DNA from: Chitinophagaceae bacterium
GTDB lineage: Bacteria > Bacteroidota > Bacteroidia > Chitinophagales > Chitinophagaceae
Assembly: GCA_016713965.1 (NCBI GenBank)
Contig: JADJOC010000004.1
Location: 8,174-72,173 of the forward strand
DNA length: 64,000 nucleotides
Direction of reading: 5' to 3'
The notes under the pieces are model-generated. The model saw only the letters and a list, made by a program, of their open reading frames with translations, had not been told where the DNA came from and ran no database searches. A program made the translations under genes and the position numbers. Of this stretch, positions 8,525-17,717 are shown in pieces (position 1 is the stretch's first letter; every line of letters starts with the position of its first letter).

Positions 8525-9301
8525 TTACCATATTTTGAAATACTTGCATTCTTCTTTTGTAAAAGGTCTATTTCTTTCTTTTAAGTAAGCATCAACAGGA
8601 TTAGTTGGGTTTACTGCTTTTAAAACTACCTGCTGTAATATTTTATCTTCCTTAGTTAAAAGCGTTCTACCGTAAATATGGATATTATCATACAGTTTTT
8701 TTTCTGTAATGTCTTTTAAAGCATTAGGCAAAGCTTTATACCGGGTATCATGTGCATCATCAGGTACTATGCGCCCGTATCCGGTAATAACTCTCTGCGC
8801 CTCCAATCTCTCATAAGTGCCTAATTTACTCCAATGCTCGTTCACTGCTAATACATTTAGATTTACTGTAAAGCCTTCTTTTTTAACTGCTGCTATTGTA
8901 GCATTTACAGCGGCGCCATCCCGTAAAGTAATCTCTAATGCAAAATTTAATTTTTGTGCCTGGCATTCTCTTCTTAATCTAATATTAAGCCCCTGGGCCA
9001 AATCAGTAGTTAAATCAGGATATAAGTTTTCATGGTAAGCCTTTATATGCTTAGCAAAGGGGTGAAAATCTCTGTATCCATCCGCATTACATTCAACTAT
9101 ATTATTATTAAAATCTTTTTTTGCTTGCTGAATAATTTGTGTTTTTCCAGCACCAGGTTGTCCACCAATAATAATTGCAATCGGATCAGTTGCCGGTGTA
9201 TAATATTTTAAAGTTGGAAGTAATTCAGTTTTAAAGATTTCATCAATAACTTTTTCACTTACTTTAAACTTTTCTTTTAATAAACTAAGTTCATCCGCCA
9301 T
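8525..9301 (-). CDS. Zeta toxin family protein
   Basis: A 258-residue P-loop kinase. The Walker A GGQPGAGKT lies near residue 47, followed by the ADGYRDFHP substrate-binding segment and an RRECQ...FALEITLRD element, matching zeta toxins that phosphorylate UDP-N-acetylglucosamine and block wall synthesis. It overlaps the upstream 131-residue gene by one base, so translation is coupled. It is probably a plasmid addiction module. Substrate is inferred from the family. Confidence 0.88.
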   Translation of the reverse strand: MADELSLLKEKFKVSEKVIDEIFKTELLPTLKYYTPATDPIAIIIGGQPGAGKTQIIQQAKKDFNNNIVECNADGYRDFHPFAKHIKAYHENLYPDLTTDLAQGLNIRLRRECQAQKLNFALEITLRDGAAVNATIAAVKKEGFTVNLNVLAVNEHWSKLGTYERLEAQRVITGYGRIVPDDAHDTRYKALPNALKDITEKKLYDNIHIYGRTLLTKEDKILQQVVLKAVNPTNPVDAYLKERNRPFTKEECKYFKIW

Positions 9302-9696
9302 TAAGAAGCCTTTTTAAGAAGTGGAGAGTATGTACGGATTATGTCTTTCATGCTGTCCTCTGTTTCAAATGTTTTATGATCTCTTTTAAGTGCATTTAGG
9401 TTATCAGTTTCTTTCCTCCAGGCATCAATCTTGGACTGATCAGGTGTAGGTTTTTCGCTTTCTTGTGCAATTAACCTACTATAATAAGCTGACAAATCTG
9501 CTAATACTGAATTAGAACTTTCACTAAGTTGAAAGAAGGAAAACTCTGAAAGTGCAGCTTCTAATTTTTCGGGTTCCCCTTTTGTATCTACTGGCTTTGT
9601 TTTGGGAAGTAGTCGTTTTATTTCCTCCCACTCTTTGAGAGGTATAAAAACTCCCAATGTATTATTGTTTGAATCTATAATTTTTTGAATTTGCAT
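9301..9696 (-). CDS. Putative antitoxin of the zeta toxin
   Basis: A 131-residue protein that starts with MQIQKIIDSNNNTLGVFIP, resembling the N-terminal strand-helix of Phd/YefM-type antitoxins. The rest is charged and helical. It precedes the zeta toxin with a one-base overlap, the expected antitoxin-first order. It does not look like the classical epsilon protein. The assignment rests on position and general features. Confidence 0.6.
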   Translation of the reverse strand: MQIQKIIDSNNNTLGVFIPLKEWEEIKRLLPKTKPVDTKGEPEKLEAALSEFSFFQLSESSNSVLADLSAYYSRLIAQESEKPTPDQSKIDAWRKETDNLNALKRDHKTFETEDSMKDIIRTYSPLLKKAS

Positions 9697-9792
9697 ATGA
9701 TAGGCATTATTATTATAAATTAAAGATACAAAAAATAGTTTAATATAATTTGATTTTTTATAACTAGTATTTACTAAAACAGTTAACTTGGT

Positions 9793-10206
9793 TTATAAAT
9801 ATTGCTTAACAAATGCTTCGCAATACTCTTTAATTAACTGCCTTGCTTCTCCAAATTTTTGTTGAATTTCCTCATTTTTACCTTTAACCTTAGAAGGGTC
9901 AGGAAAATTGTGATGGAATTTTTGTGCTTTTGATGGGAAATATGGACAATGTTCTTTGGCGTTATCACATACTGTTATTACATAATCAAATTCAATGTTA
10001 GAATATTCATTTATATTATTTGATGAATGCTGGGATATATCTATACCATCTTCCTTCATAACTGCTATGGCAAGTGGATTTACACCATGAGTTTCTATAC
10101 CTGCGCTATATACTTCAGCCTTATCTGCGGCAAAATATCGCAAATAACCTTCTGCCATCTGGCTGCGGCAACTATTACCCGTACATAATACTAAAATCTT
10201 CTTCAT
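9793..10206 (-). CDS. arsC: Arsenate reductase, thioredoxin-coupled (LMW-PTP type)
   Basis: A 137-residue protein. The P-loop CTGNSCR (Cys8 with CX5R) is the nucleophile of low-molecular-weight phosphatase-type reductases. VCDNAKEHCPYFP supplies the second and third redox cysteines of the S. aureus-type ArsC, which reduces arsenate to arsenite with thioredoxin. It is the last gene of arsR-arsM-orf-arsC, overlapping the small upstream frame by four bases. No arsenite pump is visible after it. Confidence 0.93.
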   Translation of the reverse strand: MKKILVLCTGNSCRSQMAEGYLRYFAADKAEVYSAGIETHGVNPLAIAVMKEDGIDISQHSSNNINEYSNIEFDYVITVCDNAKEHCPYFPSKAQKFHHNFPDPSKVKGKNEEIQQKFGEARQLIKEYCEAFVKQYL

Positions 10207-10334
10207 ACAGTATGTTTAAAAGGAATCAGCCAAATTAAATTGATAATTGTAAATTTTGGATCAAAGCCAAAAAGCAGGTTTAAAATGGCTACTGAAAATG
10301 TAATAACAATTGGTTTATAATATTTCTTATGCAT
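10203..10334 (-). CDS. Small membrane protein between arsM and arsC
   Basis: A 43-residue peptide starting MHKKYYKPIVITFSVAIL, four bases after the arsM stop and overlapping arsC by an ATGA. It has one long hydrophobic segment. A longer frame upstream exists, but it runs back into arsM, so this Met is the likely start. It is tightly packed in the operon, so translation is likely. Function unknown; it might be the remnant of a transporter. Confidence 0.5.
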   Translation of the reverse strand: MHKKYYKPIVITFSVAILNLLFGFDPKFTIINLIWLIPFKHTV

Positions 10335-10338
10335 AATA

Positions 10339-11184
10339 TTAGTTGCAGCATCCTGGTTGACAACATGCTGTTTTAGATAAAGGCTTTTCTGCATAAACAG
10401 TAACACTGAATATTCCTGTATTACCTGCTTTAAAACTAGTTATTTCTGCTTCGGCTAAATAATTTTTTAAAATATCATCAGGAATGATGATTGACTTTTC
10501 TTTTTGTATAATTATGTTAGTAAAGCCATTTGCATTTATCAATTCCAAATACACTTCTTTCTGTATCGCACCCGATATACAACCTGCATACATTTCTGCG
10601 GCTTCCTGCAATGCTTTTGGCAGAATGCCTTTTAGTACCACATCGGAAATGCTAAAATGTCCGCCGGGTTTTAATACTCTGTATATGTCTTTTATCACTG
10701 CATCTTTATTGGGTACAAGGTTCAAAACACAATTACTTACAACTACATCTGCAGTGTTTGCAGTTACAGGCATCTTCTCAATATCTCCTTGCCTGAACTC
10801 TACATTTTTGAAACCTAATTTATCTGCATTGGCTCTAGCCTTATCAAGCATGGCAGTCGTAAAATCAATACCAATTACTTTTCCTTCTTCCCCCGTTTCT
10901 GACCTTGCTATAAAACAATCATTGCCAGCACCGCTACCTAAGTCAATCACTGTATCGCCTTTTTTTATTTTAGCAAATTGCGTTGGTAAGCCGCAACCCA
11001 AACCTAAGTCAGCATCAGGATTGTAACCTTCCATTTTAGTATAATCATCACTCATGATGTTATATACTTCTCTGGAGCAGCCACCAGCACCACAGCAGGA
11101 TGATTGATTGGTCTCTTTGTCCTGCAAAGCAATTTCACTGTATTTCTGCTTTACCATTTCTTTGAGCTGTTCGTCTGTTTGCAT
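10339..11184 (-). CDS. arsM: Arsenite S-adenosylmethionine methyltransferase
   Basis: A 281-residue protein. The SAM-binding motif VIDLGSGAGNDCF lies near residues 79-91, followed by GIDFTTAMLDKA. Arsenic-binding cysteines are present: the N-terminal CCGAGGC, the middle LGLGCGLPTQFA, and Cys in SNCVLN and YAGCISG. The C-terminal CCQPGCC is an extra thiol cluster. It methylates As(III) to less toxic or volatile species in the cytoplasm. It lies downstream of arsR with an ArsR-like operator in the gap. Confidence 0.93.
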   Translation of the reverse strand: MQTDEQLKEMVKQKYSEIALQDKETNQSSCCGAGGCSREVYNIMSDDYTKMEGYNPDADLGLGCGLPTQFAKIKKGDTVIDLGSGAGNDCFIARSETGEEGKVIGIDFTTAMLDKARANADKLGFKNVEFRQGDIEKMPVTANTADVVVSNCVLNLVPNKDAVIKDIYRVLKPGGHFSISDVVLKGILPKALQEAAEMYAGCISGAIQKEVYLELINANGFTNIIIQKEKSIIIPDDILKNYLAEAEITSFKAGNTGIFSVTVYAEKPLSKTACCQPGCCN

Positions 11185-11215
11185 ATCGTTTATTTTTGTT
11201 CAATTAATTAGTGTA

Positions 11216-11231
11216 ATCGTAATATACCGAT
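11216..11231 (-). promoter_or_regulatory. Candidate ArsR operator before arsM
   Basis: ATCGTAATATACCGAT has arms ATCG/CGAT around eight bases, closely matching a second copy upstream of arsR. It sits in the 66-base gap between arsR and arsM. Confidence 0.5.
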
Positions 11232-11250
11232 GGTTATTTGCAAAAAAATA

Positions 11251-11583
11251 TCAACAACACTTAGCTGCCGGTACTTTATAATTTACAAATATTTCATTTA
11301 ATAAATTCTTAGCTGTATTCCATTCTTTTTCATCAATACAGTAACACACTTTTGCACCTTCAATATCGCCCTTAATCAAACCTGCGTCTTTTAATTCTTT
11401 CAAGTGCTGTGATACCGTACTTTGTGATAATGGCAGCTCGTCCACAATATCACCACAAATACAGGCCTGCTTCCTTATTAAGAGTTTCAAGATAGCAATT
11501 CTTGCAGGGTGGGACAGGGCTTTAGCATATTTTGCTACTCGGTTATCTTTTACTGAAAATTCTTCTGACTTAGTTGCACCCAT
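11251..11583 (-). CDS. arsR: ArsR-family metalloregulatory repressor
   Basis: A 110-residue winged-helix repressor. The alpha-3 arsenic site is in KQACICGDIVDEL (Cys-x-Cys), the recognition helix is LSQSTVSQHLKELKDAGL, and the C-terminus ends in KCC. It should release the operon when As(III) binds. An upstream in-frame Met at 11604 exists, but it would overlap a palindromic operator (11598-11613), so the Met at 11583 (MGATKSEEF) is preferred. It is the first gene of arsR-arsM-orf-arsC. Confidence 0.9.
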   Translation of the reverse strand: MGATKSEEFSVKDNRVAKYAKALSHPARIAILKLLIRKQACICGDIVDELPLSQSTVSQHLKELKDAGLIKGDIEGAKVCYCIDEKEWNTAKNLLNEIFVNYKVPAAKCC

Positions 11584-11597
11584 TAATTTATTGTTAT

Positions 11598-11613
11598 ATC
11601 GCAATATTACGAT
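11598..11613 (-). promoter_or_regulatory. Candidate ArsR operator before arsR
   Basis: ATCGCAATATTACGAT, with arms ATCG/CGAT, lies 14 bases upstream of the chosen arsR start. It matches the site at 11216-11231 at 13 of 16 positions. The two copies flank arsR, consistent with autoregulation. Confidence 0.55.
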
Positions 11614-11693
11614 TAATATTTTAATTGTACAAATTTTCTTTTAAAATAGCAGGGCAAAGTAATTTATGAGTAAGAAAAGAGGTCATTTGATAC

Positions 11694-14414
11694 TTAATAA
11701 GTAAATGTTAACCCTGCGCCTAACCCCATGTCGCTATCATAATGGGTAGAAGCAGAAATATATTTTGTAAGGATATAACGGAAGCCTGCCATATATTCCT
11801 TGTCTGTATTAATCATCATATTAAAGCGTAAACGTGGAGTAACCGGCACATCCTCCCGACCCAATTGAAAACGGAATTTTCCATTTCCATCTACTCTTGC
11901 ATCGGCAACAAACAACATGGGCAGGGTATAAGCAATACCTGCAATTATCGTTTTGCGATTTAGCTTATTGCTTTTTTGGCCGAACCAGTTTCTATCTTCA
12001 TTACCAAAAATATTTTTAGGGCCACCTTCTACTTTGTAATGATAGTCAAACCCAATATATGGATACCACCATTGCATTCGCCCTAAGTAGCGGCCAACCA
12101 TTGTTTCGCTTTCGTACCCGTGCATATCATGGTATCCTAAATGCCATATTGTGCTTGCTTTCCACCGGGTTTGCGAAAACATAAATTCTCCATCGCTGCC
12201 GTTACTTTCTATTCCTATCCTTCCCATGGGATGAAACCTGCGGTCTTCAGAATTAAGGCCTCGTTTGGCTATTTTTTCGCTTGTAATATCTGTTTTATCT
12301 ACCAGTGGGTTATCATAACTAAAAACCCTACCCATGCCTGCCATCATGTGGTACAAAATATGGCAATGGAAAAACCAATCGCCACCGGCTTCCGAAGCAT
12401 TAAATTCAATGGTATCACGTTCCATAGGCATAATGTCAATTATATTTTTCATAATAGCGTTTTCTCCCTGCCCGTTCAATAGCCTGAAATCATGGCCGTG
12501 CAGGTGCATGGGGTGCCGCATCATGCTGTTATTGAACATAATAATTCTAACATTTTCCCCTTTCCTTATCAGGATTTTATCGCTTTCGGAAACAACTTTA
12601 TTATCGAGGCTCCACACATAACGGTTCATGTTGCCGGTTAAATCAAATTTTAATTCTTTCCACTGGCCGGTTGGCAAAGTTGTTTTTTGGGGGGCACGCA
12701 ACATGCCATAATTAAGCGATACTATATCTCCGGCGCCTTCATCCATACCGGGCATACTATCGTTACCGTGGCTCATCTGCATTTTTTTGCTTTGTGTTGC
12801 ACTTACAGGTTTTTCAGGCCCTGTTATTTCTGGGTACATAACAGTGTTCATATCCATTACCTGGTACTGCATTGCCATGCCTTCCATTTCAATCATATTG
12901 CCTTTCATGTCCATCATATCATTCATCATCTTCATGCCTGCGAAATATTTAGGACGGCTCAATTTTACAGCGGGTACTTTTTCGCCACTGCCCAGCCATA
13001 AGGAAGCGTATTTTGTACGGTCTTCAGGAGTTACCAAAAATTCATAGCTTTTATTTTCGGGAATGGTTACTACAACATCGTAAGTTTCTGAAACGGCAAT
13101 GATTAACCTATCCACTTCAACAGGCTCTACATCGTTTCCATCAGTGGCTACCACCGTTATTTTACCGCCGGAATAGCTAAGCCAAAAATAATCAGATGCA
13201 CCGGCGTTGGCTATACGAAGCCTTACCTTATCACCTGCTTTAAATTGTGGCTGCTCGTTTTGATTTTTACCGTTTATTAAAAAATTATCATAATAAATAT
13301 CAGTCAGATCCATCGCATTCATCCGCTTCCATTCATTGGTAACCTTTGTTTTAAAATGCCCTTGCTTTATAGCTTCTGCATAGCTTTGCGTTGCACCTTT
13401 TTGTACCGCAAACCAATCTGTTGCAGCTCTAAGGCTGCGGTGCACTTCTTTGGGTTTCATGTCTATCCACTCACTCAAAACAACAGGTAGGGTAGGTATA
13501 TCCCATTCTTGCTTTTTATTCATGATAAAAGCACCGTACATACCAACTTGCTCCTGCAAGCCTAAGTGGCTATGGTACCAATGTGTACCATGCTGCCCAA
13601 TAGGAAACTTGTATAAATAAGTAGCCCCTGGTTGTATAGGCATTTGTGTCAAAAAGGGAACGCCATCCATTTTATTAGGTAAAAACAAGCCATGCCAGTG
13701 CAGGGATGTTTTTTCTTTTAATAAATTATGTACCCAGATTTCTGCGGTATCACCTTCCGTAAAGGTAAGTGTAGGCATAGGTATCTGCCCATTTACTGCA
13801 ATAGCACGTTTCGATTTTTTTCCAAATGTTACCATGGTATCCTGTATATATAAATGATAAACTACAGTTCTGGGCGGGATATTAGTGGTAATAGTTTTTA
13901 TGGGCCCTAAATTTGCCTTGGCTTTTTTTATATTATCCATTGCGCTGTTATCATCCATTTGCATGCCGTCCATATCATCCATTATTTTATCACCGTCCTT
14001 CACAGGTGTTGTCGTATCATCATGCATATTAGTATTTGCATTGGCTTTAGGCTTTTCCTTTATTAGCTTCATGCCACACTTAGGGCAATTACCTGGTTGG
14101 GTAGTGTGTATTTCGGGATGCATGGGGCAAGTGTAGGTTATAGGTTGTGGCTGGCTATTAGAAGACTTTTTTAATTCACCTGATTTTTTAATTGCAGGTT
14201 TAGATACGACCTTTGTCTTTTCCTTAACCAGCTTCATACCACATTTTGGGCAGTTGCCAGGCTTGGAAGCATGTATTTCGGGGTGCATGGGGCAAGTGTA
14301 GGTTACCTGCTGCTGCTTTTTCTCATTTTTACTCATGTCCATTCCTGGCATATCCTGCGCCTGTGCAAAGGAATAGAAGGAAAGAAGGAATATTATAATG
14401 GGTATTTTTTTCAT
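11694..14414 (-). CDS. Multicopper oxidase fused to two metal-binding domains and a CopB-like barrel
   Basis: A 906-residue protein (Met at 14414; an upstream in-frame start would overlap the ATPase gene). A signal peptide ends near FAQAQ. Two heavy-metal-binding repeats follow (YTCPMHPEIH...CPKCGMKL, around residues 35-60 and 92-118). Then comes a cupredoxin oxidase with the four copper motifs HWHG, HWYHSHLG, HPMHLHG and HCHILYHM, separated by a Met-rich segment (GMKMMNDMMDMKG) typical of CopA/PcoA. The last ~190 residues (HPMGRIG onward, ending in AGLTFTY) resemble the outer-membrane CopB barrel. It probably oxidises Cu(I) in the periplasm. It is 10 bases downstream of the copper ATPase. 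Confidence 0.9.
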   Translation of the reverse strand: MKKIPIIIFLLSFYSFAQAQDMPGMDMSKNEKKQQQVTYTCPMHPEIHASKPGNCPKCGMKLVKEKTKVVSKPAIKKSGELKKSSNSQPQPITYTCPMHPEIHTTQPGNCPKCGMKLIKEKPKANANTNMHDDTTTPVKDGDKIMDDMDGMQMDDNSAMDNIKKAKANLGPIKTITTNIPPRTVVYHLYIQDTMVTFGKKSKRAIAVNGQIPMPTLTFTEGDTAEIWVHNLLKEKTSLHWHGLFLPNKMDGVPFLTQMPIQPGATYLYKFPIGQHGTHWYHSHLGLQEQVGMYGAFIMNKKQEWDIPTLPVVLSEWIDMKPKEVHRSLRAATDWFAVQKGATQSYAEAIKQGHFKTKVTNEWKRMNAMDLTDIYYDNFLINGKNQNEQPQFKAGDKVRLRIANAGASDYFWLSYSGGKITVVATDGNDVEPVEVDRLIIAVSETYDVVVTIPENKSYEFLVTPEDRTKYASLWLGSGEKVPAVKLSRPKYFAGMKMMNDMMDMKGNMIEMEGMAMQYQVMDMNTVMYPEITGPEKPVSATQSKKMQMSHGNDSMPGMDEGAGDIVSLNYGMLRAPQKTTLPTGQWKELKFDLTGNMNRYVWSLDNKVVSESDKILIRKGENVRIIMFNNSMMRHPMHLHGHDFRLLNGQGENAIMKNIIDIMPMERDTIEFNASEAGGDWFFHCHILYHMMAGMGRVFSYDNPLVDKTDITSEKIAKRGLNSEDRRFHPMGRIGIESNGSDGEFMFSQTRWKASTIWHLGYHDMHGYESETMVGRYLGRMQWWYPYIGFDYHYKVEGGPKNIFGNEDRNWFGQKSNKLNRKTIIAGIAYTLPMLFVADARVDGNGKFRFQLGREDVPVTPRLRFNMMINTDKEYMAGFRYILTKYISASTHYDSDMGLGAGLTFTY

Positions 14415-14424
14415 TTTTATTTTT

Positions 14425-16464
14425 TTATTTTTTGACTGATAACATACTTGCATTGATAGCCACAACAACTGTGCTTACTGTCATTAAGACTGCACCTGCT
14501 GCCGGGCTTAATAAGATCCCTTGCTTGTACAAAATACCTGCTGCCAAAGGCAATGCAATAACATTGTATCCTGTTGCCCAAATTAAATTCTGTATCATTT
14601 TACGATAAGTAGCTTTGCCAAATAAAATTAAACTCACAATATCTTTTGGGTTGCTATTTACTAAAACAATCCCTGCGGTTTCGGCTGCAATATCGCTACC
14701 GCTGCCCACAGCAATACCAATATCGGCTTGGGCTAATGCTGGTGCATCATTTACGCCGTCGCCTGTCATAGCAACAAACTCATCTTTACTTTGAAGGTCT
14801 TTTATTTTCTCTAATTTCTGATGCGGTAACACTTCTGCAAAAAAACTATCCATGCCTAAAGTATCGCTTACACTTTTTGCAACCTTGCTATTATCACCTG
14901 TAAGCAGAATTGATTTGATATTGTTTTGTTTTAAAGTCTTGATGGCTTCTGCTGATTCTGGTCTTATTTCATCCGACAATGCTATGTAACCTGCTAATTG
15001 ATTATTAACAATTACAAACACTACAGTTTCTGTATCATTAGCTGTAAAGCCATCGGGAGGCGTAATATTTTTTTCTTTTAAATAACCGGGGCTAACCACC
15101 AACACTTTTTTGCCCTCTACAGTTGCTTCAACTCCTTTCCCTGTAATGGCATTAAAATTTTCTGTTGCAGGAATTGTGATAGATAATTCTTTTATTTTTT
15201 GCAAAATGCCTGTTGCAATAGGATGCTCAGATTTTTGTTCCAATGCAGATGCCAAACGGATGATTTCGTTTTCGGAAAACTCCTTTTGCAGCGATACAAT
15301 TTTAGATACTTCAAACTTACCAACGGTTAATGTTCCTGTTTTGTCAAAAACAATGGTCGTTATTTTTCTTGCATTTTCAAATGCTGTTCTGTTTTTAATA
15401 AGTAACCCATTTTTTGCTGACAATGCTGTTGATTTTGCAACAACTAAAGGAACTGCCAAACCCAAAGCATGAGGGCAACAAATAACAATTACTGTTACCA
15501 TCCTTTCCATTGCAAATGCAATTGATTGACCTGTGAGATACCAATATAAAAATGTGGTAATGCCTGTAACCAATGCAATGATGGTTAGCCATCTTGCTGC
15601 TTTATCTGCTAAAAGTTGTGTTTGTGATTTTGATTTTTGTGCATCGTCCACCAACTTTATAACCTGCGATAAATAAGAGTCTTTTGCAGCATGAGAAACG
15701 GTAACTTTTATTGAGCCGTTGCCATTGATTGCACCTGCAATTACTTTATCGCCTTTTACTTTTTGTACTGGTTTGCTTTCGCCTGTAAGCATACTTTCGT
15801 TGAGGTAACTTTCGCCCTCTAATATTATTCCGTCGGCTGCCACTTTTTCGCCTGGCTTAACTAAAATAATATCGTTCTCTTTAAGTGTGTCTGTCTTTAC
15901 ATCATGCACCATGTTCGGCATTACCATGTGTGCATCGGCTGGCATAAGCTGCACTAATAATTCTAATTCTTTGGATGCCCCTGCAACTGATTTCATTTCT
16001 ACCCAATGCCCTAAAAGCATTATGAGTATTAACGTTGCCAACTCCCAAAAGAAGTCCATGCCCTGCAAACCAAATACAATGGCAACGCTGTAGATGTATG
16101 CAACTGTAATGGCGAAGCCAATTAAAAACATCATGCCGGGGTTCTTTGCTTTTACTTCGTCTGCCAACCCCTTTAAAAATGGAAAACCACCATAAAAGAA
16201 AACAATAGAGGATAGGGCAAACAATACATATTTTGAACCCGGAAAATTTATATGAATATTCAGCCAATGCTGTATCATTTCTGATAGCAGCATAATGAGA
16301 ATAGTTAATACAAGTACTACATAAAACCGCTTTTTAAAATCGGCAATCATCATGGCATGATGATTATGCCCTGCCATGCCCATTGATGGGTTTGCACCAT
16401 GCTGCATACTACTTATGTCATGCCCTGCATGGGTTTCTTTATTTGCCGTATGTTGATGTTCCAT
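14425..16464 (-). CDS. copB: Copper-transporting P1B-type ATPase, CopB-like
   Basis: A 679-residue P-type ATPase. The N-terminus is His/Met-rich (HQH, HAGH, GHNHHAMM) in place of an HMA domain. The transmembrane metal site is CCPHALG, the CPH motif of CopB-type pumps. Phosphorylation motif DKTGTLT, TGES and GDGVNDAP are all present, so it should be active. It exports copper or silver from the cytoplasm. It is the first gene of a pair with the multicopper oxidase; neighbours on the same strand are DUF3347 and haem-binding proteins often found in Bacteroidota copper loci. Confidence 0.92.
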   Translation of the reverse strand: MEHQHTANKETHAGHDISSMQHGANPSMGMAGHNHHAMMIADFKKRFYVVLVLTILIMLLSEMIQHWLNIHINFPGSKYVLFALSSIVFFYGGFPFLKGLADEVKAKNPGMMFLIGFAITVAYIYSVAIVFGLQGMDFFWELATLILIMLLGHWVEMKSVAGASKELELLVQLMPADAHMVMPNMVHDVKTDTLKENDIILVKPGEKVAADGIILEGESYLNESMLTGESKPVQKVKGDKVIAGAINGNGSIKVTVSHAAKDSYLSQVIKLVDDAQKSKSQTQLLADKAARWLTIIALVTGITTFLYWYLTGQSIAFAMERMVTVIVICCPHALGLAVPLVVAKSTALSAKNGLLIKNRTAFENARKITTIVFDKTGTLTVGKFEVSKIVSLQKEFSENEIIRLASALEQKSEHPIATGILQKIKELSITIPATENFNAITGKGVEATVEGKKVLVVSPGYLKEKNITPPDGFTANDTETVVFVIVNNQLAGYIALSDEIRPESAEAIKTLKQNNIKSILLTGDNSKVAKSVSDTLGMDSFFAEVLPHQKLEKIKDLQSKDEFVAMTGDGVNDAPALAQADIGIAVGSGSDIAAETAGIVLVNSNPKDIVSLILFGKATYRKMIQNLIWATGYNVIALPLAAGILYKQGILLSPAAGAVLMTVSTVVVAINASMLSVKK

Positions 16465-16554
16465 ATAAATAATTTTATTTACAACAATCTTTTTTTCGAA
16501 TAAAGATTGCTTTAAAAATGCTGATTAATATTTGTTTTATTTTACGCATCGCTT

Positions 16555-17019
16555 TTAATTATTTGCAGAAAGGCTGTCTGCTTTATTGTTCATCCAATCC
16601 ATGATTAAAACTTTTTCTTCTTTAGTAAGGTTTGCTTTTTTGTGCATCATTTTATAAGAAGATAAAGGCATTTCATCATCTTTAATTTGATTGGCAATGC
16701 CCATTAACTTACTTATTTGCCTGCGGCTTGTATAGCTGCCAAATTCATTAAAATTAAGTTCCTCCTTTCCATTTTTTATATGCCTTGCCATCATCCATGC
16801 CATTGGCTGAATATTTGAATACCAGGGATAACCACTGTTATTACTGTGGCAATCATAACAGGCATTTTGCAGGATTGCTGTAACAGTATCAGGCACTGCA
16901 AATAATTTGTTGAAATCAGTTGCCAACAATTCCTTGCTTTTATTATGTGCAGGCTGTATAAACTGAATGGCAATGAATACAACCAATAAAGCCAATAGTA
17001 TTTTCTTTATCCGGCTCAC
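16555..17019 (-). CDS. Haem-binding domain protein (periplasmic c-type)
   Basis: A 154-residue protein with an N-terminal membrane anchor and a single haem motif CYDCHSN near residue 54, followed by YPWYSNIQPMAWMMARH, the signature of the Bacteroidota haem_bd family. Haem is probably attached covalently in the periplasm. It starts two bases after the DUF3347 lipoprotein ends, so they are co-transcribed. It could pass electrons in copper handling, but that is inferred from context. Confidence 0.85.
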   Translation of the reverse strand: MSRIKKILLALLVVFIAIQFIQPAHNKSKELLATDFNKLFAVPDTVTAILQNACYDCHSNNSGYPWYSNIQPMAWMMARHIKNGKEELNFNEFGSYTSRRQISKLMGIANQIKDDEMPLSSYKMMHKKANLTKEEKVLIMDWMNNKADSLSANN

Positions 17020-17021
17020 GA

Positions 17022-17651
17022 TTATTTGATGGTTTCTTTAACCGTACCGCAATCAGGCATTTGGCTTCCTAAATATGGGTTTTTGATTTCCTTTACCTCG
17101 CTAATCCATATCGCACCTTTGCCATCATTTACCATCGGGCAAAAATCTTTGTACAGGGTTTGCCCACCATTACCAAAGGTTTTTATAAAGTCTGCCATAT
17201 CTTTGCTCAACATTTCAAAATGTTCCCTCTGGTGATCAATTTTTCCTGCATTTGCGCCGATATGTTCACCATGTTCTTTCATATCATCGGCTATATCCCT
17301 GTAACCATTTGTCTGTTTATCCGATAAGCTTTTTATGTCAACTTTTGCTAATGTAGCAACGATTGTATTGCCTGCCGCTGCTGCATCCTTGCTGTTATCT
17401 TTTGCCAAAGCATTTTTTAATTGCAGGTAGCCTGTTATTAACTCGTTGGCAGGAAATTTCACTACACTTGTTACTGGCGTACTTCCTGTGCCTGCTGTAT
17501 CGTTTGTTACTTGTTTTACTTGTTGATGTGTTGCCATTGCTGTATCGCTTTTTGCATCACCTTGTTTTGTATCTGCGGTTTGATTGCTGCTGTTGTTACA
17601 GGCTGCTAAACCGGTGGCTGCTATTGCAAAGCCTATTAATATATTTTTCAT
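17022..17651 (-). CDS. DUF3347 lipoprotein
   Basis: A 209-residue protein with lipobox LAAC near residue 17 and a Thr/Asp-rich linker. The DUF3347 domain spans about 70-209 and includes the helical YLQLKNALAKDN segment and the C-terminal CPMVNDGKGAIWIS...NPYLGSQMPDCG motif. That Cys-Met-rich motif resembles the metal-binding part of CusB-associated DUF3347 domains. It is likely a periplasmic copper-binding protein. A second DUF3347 gene follows upstream at 17718. Confidence 0.82.
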   Translation of the reverse strand: MKNILIGFAIAATGLAACNNSSNQTADTKQGDAKSDTAMATHQQVKQVTNDTAGTGSTPVTSVVKFPANELITGYLQLKNALAKDNSKDAAAAGNTIVATLAKVDIKSLSDKQTNGYRDIADDMKEHGEHIGANAGKIDHQREHFEMLSKDMADFIKTFGNGGQTLYKDFCPMVNDGKGAIWISEVKEIKNPYLGSQMPDCGTVKETIK

Positions 17652-17717
17652 TTTAGTATTGTTTTAATAATGCCCTTAGCCCTTCATGTACTGAAAGGCT
17701 GTGAGCAGGTGAATAAA

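Noticed and set aside
12141..13047. Plus-strand open frames within the multicopper oxidase
   Set aside because: They are shadows of the oxidase's opposite-strand codons and have no coding features of their own.
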